A stretch of 13,994 nucleotides of DNA. It comes from Amoebophrya sp. AT5.2. Its lineage: Eukaryota; Sar; Dinophyceae; Syndiniales; Amoebophryaceae. Position 1 is the first letter of the stretch; each line of letters opens with the position of its first letter. The position numbers and the translations under genes were made by a program. Of this stretch, positions 1-7,164 are shown in pieces. The notes under the pieces were generated by a model. It was not told the DNA's origin. It saw nothing but the letters and a program-made list of their open reading frames with translations, and ran no database searches. The stretch spans positions 1-13,994 of the forward strand of contig RXOD01005446.1 of assembly GCA_005223375.1 (NCBI GenBank). Reading direction: 5' to 3'.

Positions 1-235
1 CCGGGGGCGGGGAGGAACGGCACCGACTAAAAAAGTGCGGGCCCCCGACGGGGGAATCGCGTGGCTTCCCCGCATGTCGTCCGGGGTTGACGGCCGTGTC
101 CCTGCCGTGGAGGCGTGTGTCTGTCAATATCCGGTCGCGTACGGGTTTGCCATGCCGGTCCACGCGGCTTAGGGAGCGACCGTGAGCGGGGACTTGTGCT
201 TGTCGTTTGGGCCCTCTACTACAACACACACACAA

Positions 236-285
236 AGCATACGTTCGTACACATTGATCTCTTGTAGCGTGTACGAGCGTATGCT
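236..285 (+). repeat. 50-base hairpin repeat, copy 1
   Basis: The left arm is AGCATACGTTCGTACAC (236-252), the loop ATTGATCTCTTGTAGC (253-268), and the right arm GTGTACGAGCGTATGCT (269-285). Sixteen of 17 arm positions are Watson-Crick pairs. The remaining one is T opposite G, which is a G-U wobble in a + strand RNA. The copy has the same 17+16+17 layout as the copies at 724 and 1410. The right arm is followed by TATGAG. A dinucleotide CA run lies just upstream. Confidence 0.85.
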
Positions 286-723
286 TATGAGGTTCGTTTC
301 CCAAGTTACTGCCAGTGCTCTCGCAACTCTCGAAAATTGAGAAACAAAATCAACGCAGAAAACGCAGAGGTACGCGCATAATCCACGCCCAAGCCGGCAC
401 GGCATGCGGCATGTGTTGCAGGGCTTTAGTTGTGGTGGTCTCTGGTCGTGCTGTAGGTTGTAGCGCTCGGGGACTGCGCCGGAGCGACCACTCGGGTTCG
501 GTGAGATGAAAGTGGTGCAGTGTCGGTTCGCCCGAGTGTTGTTTGTTTGGTCTTGTGTCCTGCGGAGTCGAGAGGTTCTTCGTCGTGAGAAAGTGAGCAA
601 CAGCCTTCGGAGTGATCGCGCTGGCCCCCGTTCTGACCTCGTCCTCGCCTCGACATCGAGCTCGTCCGCATCGTCGACCAGAACGAGCAGCCAATGGCCG
701 TAGTTTTCTTTCTTAGCAGCATC

Positions 724-773
724 AGCATGTCTTCGTACACGCCGATCTCTTGTAGCGTGTACGAACGTATGCT
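724..773 (+). repeat. 50-base hairpin repeat, copy 2
   Basis: The left arm is AGCATGTCTTCGTACAC (724-740), the loop GCCGATCTCTTGTAGC (741-756), and the right arm GTGTACGAACGTATGCT (757-773). Fourteen arm positions are Watson-Crick pairs, two are G-U wobbles on the + strand, and one is a C-C mismatch. The loop differs from the other copies only in its first three bases. The right arm is followed by CATCAAG and then by a Ser/Thr/Gly-rich open frame. Confidence 0.85.
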
Positions 774-950
774 CATCAAGTGGGCGGAGGCACGTCGAGG
801 AGCAGTCGAACGACGCCTGTGACAGCAGGAGCTGCGTCTTCAGGCTCGGTCACGTTTCAGTCGTCGAGTTTGAGGTATAATGATTCGGGTGAGGCCGCTG
901 GGAACCAGCCGAACAACAGGTCCAGGGGAGCGACGAAGTTTTTGAGCCAC

Positions 951-961
951 GTACGTATGCT
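951..961 (+). repeat. Partial match to the hairpin right arm
   Basis: GTACGTATGCT at 951-961 matches the last ten bases of the right arm (AACGTATGCT in copies 2 and 3) except for one base. The following TT also agrees with copy 3. There is no left arm or loop. It also fits a 5' splice site (CAC followed by GTACGT) at the end of the Ser/Thr-rich frame. It could be a remnant of the repeat or a chance match. Confidence 0.35.
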
Positions 962-963
962 TT

Positions 964-980
964 GTCAATCAATCAATCAG
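964..980 (+). repeat. Short ATCA/TCAA tetranucleotide run
   Basis: About four units of a four-base repeat (TCAATCAATCAATCAG) follow the partial hairpin arm and end in CAG. No function can be assigned. Confidence 0.5.
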
Positions 981-1409
981 TGCGTAGGGACCACGGGCCT
1001 AAGCAAAGCCTACACCATTTGATCCGTTCGCGTGGAGCCTTGCAGGAGTGCCCCAAGGCAGTGCTGGTATCCGACCCTACCAGGGTGCCCACCTAGATAC
1101 TAGAATTCTCCCGACTAGGGGCGGCCAGAGTAGTTACCCGCGTCTGACCAGCTGCGGAAGTCCACGCAGGATGATCATTGGAAGACAGAGCGGGAGTAAA
1201 CGGGAGGCCCAGGATGCCCATTGCACAGAAAAAGCGTACTCATCCTGTTGCGGATCCTTGCGCGGCTACTCTGTCTGATGCCGACAAGGCCGGAACTGCT
1301 TCAAGCACCCACCACGAGGAGGCGGGCGGGGTGTTAGAGCCACTACTATGCCGATGAGCTCCAGCAGGGCGACGCCGGTCAAGATCGCCCAAGGCGCTCT
1401 TTCGACCAT

Positions 1410-1459
1410 GGCATAGGTTCGTACACATCGATCTCTTGTAGCGTGTACGAACGTATGCT
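1410..1459 (+). repeat. 50-base hairpin repeat, copy 3
   Basis: The left arm is GGCATAGGTTCGTACAC (1410-1426), the loop ATCGATCTCTTGTAGC (1427-1442), and the right arm GTGTACGAACGTATGCT (1443-1459). Fifteen arm positions are Watson-Crick pairs, the outermost is G opposite T, and one is G opposite G. The right arm is identical to that of copy 2. TTCTAG follows the right arm. Confidence 0.85.
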
Positions 1460-1509
1460 TTCTAGATCCGGCATGGCCGTATTATTGCTCATCTCCTACT
1501 CCTTGTTTC

Positions 1510-1538
1510 CCAAGGAGCATACCGATACCAAGGAGCAT
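1510..1538 (+). repeat. Direct repeat CCAAGGAGCAT, period 18
   Basis: CCAAGGAGCAT occurs at 1510-1520 and again at 1528-1538, separated by ACCGATA. The pair lies about 140 bases upstream of the first ATG of the EF-hand gene, so it may be in a promoter or 5' leader. No known binding site is recognised. Confidence 0.6.
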
Positions 1539-1677
1539 TCTTAATTCATACAACTGTCATGTTTGATGATCGATTGAACCTATCAGAAGCACGTTGATCT
1601 TGATTGACATCTCAACTACACCAGAGGACGCTTCCGACGCGGAGGACGGTGAGGACAACGGCAACGCCCAGAACGTT

Positions 1678-3204
1678 ATGGACGCGTACGCTGGCGACCC
1701 GAACCTGGCGCCCCTGACGGACCCGAAGATCGATTCCAAGGTCGTCTTCGGCGCTTTGAATTTCGAATTTGACTGTGTCATCGACACGGACGAGTTTTTG
1801 TATTTGCTGAAGTTCCTCAACCTGAAGCGGGGGAAAAAGAAGGAGCCGCACAATCTGCACGCGTTCCGCCGATCCGAGTCCCTGCAGATGCGGCGCGCGA
1901 AGGAAAGGGACTGGTACCTGGAGAGCCAGTTCAAGAAGATGAACTTTTTCGGGCACAACGTCGACGATTTCCTCAAAGCGTCGCTCGCGGACCAATTCAG
2001 AGAAATGCTGTCGACCCGGTGCGGATCGGTTGTTGTCGGGTGGCGCGTGTATCTAGATCCGGAATCGCGCGGCTACATCACGTACAGCGAATTTTTGAGT
2101 GGGTGCAGACGTCTCGGCATAGCCGAAAACCTGTACGTCATGTGGTGCGACATATTGGGTATCGACCACCTCGAGGACGTCGCGAAGGGGCTACCGCCAA
2201 AAAAGGCAGGGGGGCACGGCAGTGCGAAAGACAGCACATCTGTCGGCGGGGGGAAAGGCAGCACAACTGGTGGTGCCGCCGCGGCTCCTTCGCCGGGCGA
2301 GAAGCTGAAGCAGATGTTGGCGTCGCCACCGGCTCTGCCTTCGCCCGCAGACTGGAGTCCCCGCTTGCGCAACAGCGGCTCGTCGATTTCGCCGCAGCGG
2401 TTGCGGTCACTGCCGCACCTGAGCGGCGTAAATAAAGCCGGCAACGGCGACCGCAGCGCGGCAGACAGCAACGGCGGAGCGGGGAACAGCAGCCCCAGCC
2501 GGACCAACCGGCGCGGACCCTCCCCGCCGGGTTCGCCCCCGCGACTTTCGGATTTGCTTGCGCAGCTGAAATCGTCGCCCCGGGGGGGCGTCGAGGTGAT
2601 GCCGAAGACGTCTGAATACTGGCTCGGGGTAGACATCAGGTCCGCCGACTTCCGCAAGCGCAAACGCTACCTCGACCGCCACAACAAGACCATGTCCCTC
2701 ATGCTCTACCACCTCGATGACCGTGCCGATTTCCTGCTCACCCGTTTCTCCGAGCTCATCCGCGAATACTCGTTGGAGGATGTTTGGACGGTGCTGGATC
2801 CGAAGAACATGGTGTCCATTTCCTCGCGAGAGTTCGTCGACCAGTGCCGCGAGCTGGGATTCACGAAGAAGGAGGGCAAAGACCTATTCCAATGCCTCGA
2901 CATCCACAGCGCGGACCTCTTAACCATGGAGGAGCTGTCGTTTTTGGAAAAGTGGAACTTCCCACGGGAAGAGCAGGACGCCGACGTGGCGCGCGGAAAC
3001 GTGGCCACACATTCGTTCAAGTACACCCAACAACGGCACTCGAAACGCAGAATGCGAAACATCCACATGACGTACATGAACCTCCAGAACTCCACGCACA
3101 AGAAAATGCTGGCTGCGATGCACGCCCGGAGTGCGTCAGACGCAAGCCCAACCTTCACGGAACGACAGCTGGACCTGAGGAAACACTCAATGCTGCAGGA
3201 CTAG
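1678..3204 (+). CDS. EF-hand-like protein with low-complexity centre
   Basis: This is probably a cytoplasmic calcium-responsive or structural protein; its exact role is unknown. From the first ATG the product is 508 residues. An N-terminal folded part (about 1-165) holds an EF-hand loop at 127-138 (DPESRGYITYSE) with acceptable residues at positions 1, 3, 6, 8 and 12 but Arg at 5. Residues about 171-305 are Ser/Gly/Pro-rich and disordered. A second folded part contains two degenerate EF loops at 374-385 and 408-419, the latter followed by LSFLEKW. The helix-loop-helix pairs ending in EFLSGCRRLG and EFVDQCRELGF resemble a large dinoflagellate EF-hand family; this is family recall, not a search. 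The tail is basic. The frame stays open upstream to 1570 without an ATG (acidic stretch at 1624-1677). The true start may therefore lie in an upstream exon joined at 1587 or 1625, or be the ATG at 1678 after spliced-leader addition. No intron is evident. Confidence 0.8.
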   Translation: MDAYAGDPNLAPLTDPKIDSKVVFGALNFEFDCVIDTDEFLYLLKFLNLKRGKKKEPHNLHAFRRSESLQMRRAKERDWYLESQFKKMNFFGHNVDDFLKASLADQFREMLSTRCGSVVVGWRVYLDPESRGYITYSEFLSGCRRLGIAENLYVMWCDILGIDHLEDVAKGLPPKKAGGHGSAKDSTSVGGGKGSTTGGAAAAPSPGEKLKQMLASPPALPSPADWSPRLRNSGSSISPQRLRSLPHLSGVNKAGNGDRSAADSNGGAGNSSPSRTNRRGPSPPGSPPRLSDLLAQLKSSPRGGVEVMPKTSEYWLGVDIRSADFRKRKRYLDRHNKTMSLMLYHLDDRADFLLTRFSELIREYSLEDVWTVLDPKNMVSISSREFVDQCRELGFTKKEGKDLFQCLDIHSADLLTMEELSFLEKWNFPREEQDADVARGNVATHSFKYTQQRHSKRRMRNIHMTYMNLQNSTHKKMLAAMHARSASDASPTFTERQLDLRKHSMLQD

Positions 3205-3590
3205 GAATATTATCTTGTAATTGATTCAACTGGTGACGACAATTGCTTGACGAGCATCTAAGGCTTGATAACGCTAGCTGAGCTGTGTTTTCAGCTTGCA
3301 CGATCTATACTTGATACCAGCATAGGCATACGCAACTTGCGATTCACAGACACTGTATTCTTCACAGCATTCACACAAAACTTTCGGCAACACTGCTGGT
3401 TCGGTTCCTTTTCTAGAAATTCGCTACACTGTCACTGCAGTAACTAATACAACATGCGATCTGATCATTGAATTTAAAAAAAAACACATGCGCACGCCGA
3501 GTTTTGCTTCTGTACACATGAATTGCACATGAACAGCACCCGAACATTCATTCTGTGACGGGACGACCGTGAAATCCTTTTCCACTTTGA

Positions 3591-3821
3591 TCAGTTTAAC
3601 GGACGAGGTGCCAAAAAAAAAATAACTGGCCGGGTAGAAAGTTTCGTCAGGTCCAACGAAGCTGCTCCAACGGTGCTCGACACATCAAAATCGCTAGCCG
3701 TGTTCCGAATAGTGATACTAGTCAGAAGTAGCCTCGCTCCGAACTTTGTAGTTCTGTCCACCTTCCCTGTCAGTCGTGTCTGCAGCAGCTCGTCTTCAGG
3801 AACTGTCTTCACCTTCCACAT
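3591..3821 (-). CDS. Candidate minus-strand 76-residue frame, unknown
   Basis: From an ATG at 3821 the minus strand reads 76 residues beginning MWKVKTVPEDELLQTRLTGK, with balanced composition and high GC at third positions in its first half. The + strand over the same bases reads as an improbable hydrophobic peptide. The last third crosses a run of ten T (minus strand) and may be intronic. No family is recognised. It would overlap the presumed 5' leader of GNA1, and the other supported genes are on the + strand, so this remains weak. Confidence 0.22.
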   Translation of the reverse strand: MWKVKTVPEDELLQTRLTGKVDRTTKFGARLLLTSITIRNTASDFDVSSTVGAASLDLTKLSTRPVIFFLAPRPLN

Positions 3822-3823
3822 AG
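3801..3823 (+). other. Possible spliced-leader or 3' splice acceptor upstream of GNA1
   Basis: A pyrimidine-rich tract (TGTCTTCACCTTCCACATAG) ends in AG at 3823, 34 bases before the ATG at 3858. It fits a trans-splice acceptor, but the same bases would be purine-rich coding on the minus strand, so the signal is ambiguous. Confidence 0.3.
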
Positions 3824-3857
3824 TGGCTGCTTCAGCGTCGCGCGTCGCAGTAGAATC

Positions 3858-5498
3858 ATGTTGCAAACCGCGGTAAGACCATGCATGATGCACGGGGGAA
3901 GAACGATAAACTCGTCTAGATGCCGGCACAATAACGAGAAAATCTGTCCTAGCAGTTGCACAACTGGCACTCTGAAGTCGAACTCAAGCAGGAATCTCTG
4001 GATATCCTTGCCCCCTGCTAACTCTCGGACGACGTATCGAAAAATCATTTCGTTTTGGTTTCTTTTCTCGCTGCGCTTCGTTCTTGAGGCTGGTGCCGCT
4101 GCGCCGTTCCAAAGACAAGATCCGTTCGGAGAAGCGGTGGAGCAGCCCCCGACAAGTGCTGCAGGATCACGATCAGACGTCGCGAGCACAGAGGACCCGG
4201 GTCTACTGTCATTGGACGATCCGCTGTTGTTTTTTCCGTCAGGTAGTGGTACTAGTAGTGGAACAGGTGCGCCCAGCTCGCGGCCGGCATCCAGTATCGG
4301 CGCCTTGGAGGAAGACATAGACAGACTTGCGAACATCCTCTTCCCTGGCGAGCGCGAGACTCCTCGCGGAAGCGGAAGCAATACGGCTGCTGCTGGTGCT
4401 GCTGAGCCCGAGGCCGAAGTGCAAGTGAGCACCACAACCGCAGCCTCAACCTCAAGTAGTGGCCAAAACGCAGTCCTCCTCCTCGGAGCGGAAGGCCGCA
4501 ACACGGCCACGTCATCGTCCTCTTCTTCAATAACCCTCCTCAGCAATGGTGGTCAGCTTCAGACAGTCGTAGCTGCAGCAGCTGCCGGCGCTGGAGCTGG
4601 TACAATTATAGTGTCTAGGGCAAACTCGAAGCAAGCCACCGCCGCCGAGGTGGAACAGCAGGATCTTCAGAAAGAAGCAGAGGCCTTCTTACAATCTGCT
4701 GCCGCTGAGGACCTCGATTTTCATTTTCTACTCACACGGGACATCGAGCGGCGTTGCGGAGTTCGAGTAATTAGCACATCGGCCCCGCCAGCAGCGGCTC
4801 CACCTCCAGGTCCAAGCTCAAGTCTCACCACAAGCAGCAACATGGCGGCAACGGCGACACTCACCGGAAAAGGAGTTGCGGAGTTGCCGAGCCCGTTTCA
4901 CGTGGACAAAGATGGAGCGAAAGAAGAGTACGTTCTGCGAAAGCTAGAACCGGATGACTTCGCAAAAGGGTTTAAGGAACTCCTCTCGCAACTCTCAGAC
5001 ACCGGGGACCTGGACGACGCAAAGTAATTCTTATTATTCTCGTGTCCGGCGTCTTCTAGTAACGATACGTATTTCAACCTGAGCGATTGATGTTGGCTGT
5101 CCGGCTCTCTCAGAGTTCCTATGGAGTTCGCGAGAGGAGCAGGAGGACGAAAGATCGCTGCTAATGTCAGGTTTCGCGCGCTGCTGCAGACGAGCAACCA
5201 GCAAGTTCTCGTCGTGGAAGACGTTGCGTCTGGCAAGGTGGTTTGCTCGGCTGCCCTGCTCATCGAGCAGAAGTTTTTGCGGGGCGGAAAAAAAGTAGGC
5301 CACGTCGAGGACGTCGTGACGTCCGAGAAGCACCGTCGCCGTGGTCTTGCCAAGACGGTCATCCTCCAACTTCTGGAAATCGCAAAAGCAGCGGATTGCT
5401 ACAAGACCATTTTGGACTGCACAGAGGCCAACAGCGAGGTCTACAAGAAAATGGGCTTCTTCCCGACGGGAGAAATACAAATGCGGGTGAACCTCTAG
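3858..5498 (+). CDS. GNA1: Glucosamine-6-phosphate N-acetyltransferase with N-terminal extension
   Basis: This GNAT enzyme transfers acetyl from acetyl-CoA to glucosamine-6-phosphate, on the way to UDP-GlcNAc for glycans and GPI anchors. Proposed exons are 3858-3872, 4089-5023 and 5171-5498, giving 425 residues. The catalytic domain is about residues 284-425. It starts at EEYVLRKLEPDDF, continues through LLSQLSDTGDL, and is rejoined in frame across the second intron (Lys317 codon split AA/G). VLVVEDV (about 329), a conserved HVEDVV (361-366), the acetyl-CoA loop HRRRGLAK (371-378) and LDC...NSEVYKKMGF match eukaryotic GNA1. The family is usually 150-190 residues, so about 280 residues are extra: Ser/Ala/Thr-rich low complexity, with a more ordered patch DLDFHFLLTRDIERR. 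The first intron is inferred from the GCG/GTAAGA donor and a long pyrimidine tract. The frame is also open through it, which would give a 497-residue product. Confidence 0.87.
3873..4088 (+). other. Probable GNA1 intron 1
   Basis: The donor GCG/GTAAGA follows only five codons. The end is a strong pyrimidine stretch (TTTCTTTTCTCGCTGCGCTT) and TTGAG/GCTGG. Both boundaries are phase 0, so splicing keeps the frame. The translated interior is Cys/Asn/Trp-rich, unlike the Ser/Ala/Gly-rich sequence after it, which favours an intron. A GAG acceptor is less common than CAG or TAG, so retention cannot be excluded. Confidence 0.5.
5024..5170 (+). other. GNA1 intron 2
   Basis: This 147-base intron begins GTAATT and ends TGTCAG. 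Without splicing the frame stops at TAA 5025-5027, in the middle of the GNA1 domain. Splicing completes the Lys codon (AA + G) and joins LSDTGDLDDA to FRALLQTSNQQVLVVEDV, which follows the family order. This is the best-supported intron in the window. Confidence 0.9.
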
Positions 5499-5618
5499 AC
5501 GTGAAATACTAATACGGTTGGATTCACGTTGAGGTTGACCTGAACTCGTCTGTGTCTATTTCCCACAACCTTTGATAGAAACTAAGTGACTGCGTACTGA
5601 CATGTGCCTGACAAACCC

Positions 5619-5638
5619 TGATTTCTTATTTTCTGCAG
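5619..5638 (+). other. Candidate spliced-leader acceptor before the ATG at 5649
   Basis: TGATTTCTTATTTTCTGCAG is a textbook pyrimidine tract plus AG, placed ten bases before an ATG. It has the same arrangement as the starts at 7553, 8287 and 11132. It could also be an ordinary 3' splice site. Confidence 0.45.
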
Positions 5639-5648
5639 CATTCTTTCA

Positions 5649-5741
5649 ATGTCAAAGTCAATCGAATCTCAACCTCTACTGCAAAATAAAGTGCCCAGTC
5701 TTGACGACGAAACGGCTCGGCGAGCAAATCGAGTCGGATGA
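5649..5741 (+). CDS. Candidate first exon or small ORF, unknown
   Basis: The ATG frame reads 30 residues beginning MSKSIESQPLLQNKVPSLDD, a protein-like sequence, and stops at TGA 5739-5741. A real gene would need a splice before the stop; the only late donor is a weak GTCGG at 5733. Continuation may be in the frame downstream of 5731 (containing DDGKPLHRPQMLRDFGFGRE), which would imply a frameshift or an unusual intron. No family is recognised. Confidence 0.28.
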   Translation: MSKSIESQPLLQNKVPSLDDETARRANRVG

Positions 5742-6027
5742 CGGAAAGCCTCTGCACCGCCCACAAATGCTTCGGGACTTTGGCTTCGGCCGTGAAAACC
5801 GCACAGACGTTCCCGTTCCTTCGACTTCGTGTATAGTACTTTAGAGCTTTTCGTCGTCAACTACTTCGTTGTCGATTTATTCGATATTGCCCGCAGTAGT
5901 GTGAGTGGAACTTCTTTTTCTGTCGAGTACTCGTTGCCCCGGAGTGGACATCAGAGCGAGCCGTCCTTAGGAGTCGAAAAACGAAAGACCAGACGCTAAA
6001 CGGTCAATCCGACGTTGAATAGGTAAT

Positions 6028-6129
6028 ATGCTTGTCCGACAGTCGCTGGGTGGTCCCAAGCCTAAGGAAGTACTTACGTACAAAAAGAACTACACACAAA
6101 TTCCACTTCCACCTTGTTTCGGCGATTGA
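6028..6129 (+). CDS. Candidate small ORF or last exon, unknown
   Basis: An ATG frame of 33 residues begins MLVRQSLGGPKPKEVLTYKK and ends in a Pro/Cys-rich tail before TGA 6127-6129. It ends five bases before the ATG of the next gene. It could be the last exon of a small gene starting near 5649 (an AG lies at 6021-6022) or an upstream ORF in the 5' leader of the next gene. No family is recognised. Confidence 0.25.
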   Translation: MLVRQSLGGPKPKEVLTYKKNYTQIPLPPCFGD

Positions 6130-6134
6130 ATAAG

Positions 6135-7024
6135 ATGTCCGCCGAACAAGAACGGAAAATGGCCGCTGGGAAGGCTCTCCTGCGGGGCAAGAGCATGCGG
6201 GGGAAGCTCGCTCTGATCAACATCGAGAAAGCCGAGAGTGCCTCCTCGGAACAGCTCACTCAGACGAGTCACAGCGAATCGGCTCCCAGCAGCGCCCGCG
6301 CTGATGGGGGCGCCGCTGCCGCTGGAGGCCATGCGGTGCATCACCATCATCACCACCACCACAGGGTGCTGAAGAGCTTCGACCACCGAACCACCGAGGG
6401 GGAGTCGGAGAGTGGCAGCGACGACGACGCAGCCTACGATCGAAGCTTTCACGAAGCGCTGCGACAAGCAAACGCTGCACTGGGAAACGAAGGTACAGTA
6501 GTGCGTTTTTTGACTTGAAGTGACTATGACTTTAATCATGGTCCATCTTTCTATCTTCAACGACAGGTGCTGCCGATCCCGGTATTCCCGAGAGTCCACC
6601 TGAATCTCCAAAGGCGGGTGGTCCGGCTGCGCAGGACCTCCACGGAGGCGCCCGGGGCGGAATGCAGCGCGTCGATTCACTAGAGGACGATTCGCCGTTC
6701 TTCCTGAACAGGAGCAGGACGGCCAATCAGGAGCCGCAGGGGGCCTTGGACAGGGAGTATGAGGCGACGGTCGGGGCGCGCATCCGAATGCTGAAGGAGA
6801 TGAATTCACCGGAGATAGCCAACATTCTACAGACCGCGCAGGCGATGCAGCCGCTGAGCCGGTTGGAGGCGCGACAGATCTCGTCAAAGCTGAAGCGGGA
6901 TTTAGTGGGTTTTCTTGAGGAAGAAATGGAAACCGCCGAAAGCCTGACGCTGCAGGAAAAGATGGCCATGACGAAAAAAATATGGAGACTGCGGAACGAA
7001 TACGACGAAAGCAAAAAAGATTAA
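6135..7024 (+). CDS. Unknown two-exon protein with polyhistidine run
   Basis: I do not recognise this protein. Exons 6135-6492 and 6567-7024 give 271 residues. Residues 1-33 are basic and helical (MSAEQERKMAAGKALLRGKS). Residues 34-130 are disordered and Ser/Ala/Gly/Asp-rich, with eight consecutive histidines at 69-76, then an acidic ESGSDDD patch. The C-terminal 90 residues are a charged, probably helical or coiled-coil domain containing ARIRMLKEMNSPEIANIL and a run of Glu/Lys-rich helices ending in SKKD and TAA. The start at 6135 is the first ATG; an earlier in-frame TTG at 6114 is not needed. An AG lies directly before the ATG, behind a loosely pyrimidine-rich stretch. The histidine run is encoded by mixed CAT/CAC codons and may bind metal or be a neutral homopolymer. 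Confidence 0.8.
6493..6566 (+). other. Intron in the polyhistidine-protein gene
   Basis: This 74-base intron begins GTACAG and ends CGACAG. It contains in-frame stops and is AT-richer than its exons. Splicing joins GAA G to GT GCT (phase 1) and continues an open frame for another 152 codons. Confidence 0.85.
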
Positions 7025-7164
7025 GGTAGAGTGGAGTGCGCTAACAAACATGCATGCTGGTCCAAACCGGTTTCCTCGGCGAGTTGAGATATTGCGAGTG
7101 AAGACCTCTATGCGGTTCGACTGCTGAGGACAGAAAGCGTGAATCGTCTAGTTTTTCGGGATCG

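Larger units (their letters stand above)
1..1577. other. Gene-poor left end with hairpin repeats and coding-like fragments
   Basis: I find no gene that I can model here. The stretch is defined by three copies of a 50-base inverted repeat and a partial copy at 951-961. Between them lie short + strand stretches that look coding but cannot be joined with confidence. One is a Ser/Thr/Gly-rich frame at about 757-950 that ends at a possible GTACGT donor. Another is a frame at about 1175-1357 (containing the peptide MPIAQKKRTHPVADP from the ATG at 1214). A third runs from 1348 to about 1413 (containing SSSRATPVKIAQGALSTMA). These could be exons of an intron-rich or decaying gene. Minus-strand frames across the region are mostly Arg-rich and look like shadows. 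The first 180 bases are GC-rich and show nothing that I recognise. Confidence 0.4.
3205..3857. other. Intergenic region between the EF-hand gene and GNA1
   Basis: The first 380 bases are AT-richer and hold no convincing + strand frame; a 60-codon frame at 3265-3447 lacks an ATG and looks like chance. They are likely the 3' UTR and spacer. The right part overlaps a minus-strand coding-like frame (3591-3821). A pyrimidine-rich tract ends in AG at 3823, upstream of the GNA1 start. Confidence 0.5.
5499..6134. other. Spacer between GNA1 and the next gene
   Basis: There is no long frame. The spacer holds a short ATG frame at 5649 behind a strong acceptor-like tract and a second at 6028. Other frames between them (for example 5602-5844) have mixed, unconvincing composition. 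The rest is likely the 3' UTR of GNA1 and the 5' leader of the gene at 6135. Confidence 0.45.

Noticed and set aside
2073..2663. A 196-codon minus-strand frame
   Set aside because: Antisense of the EF-hand gene; the + strand frame has EF-hand motifs and spans the whole region.
3809..4546. A 245-codon minus-strand frame
   Set aside because: Antisense of the low-complexity Ser/Ala part of GNA1; reverse-strand Leu/Val/Arg runs mirror the repeat.
6090..6887. A 265-codon minus-strand frame
   Set aside because: It is a shadow of the polyhistidine gene: it runs across its intron and has Ser/Pro/Val-rich composition typical of antisense GC-rich coding sequence.
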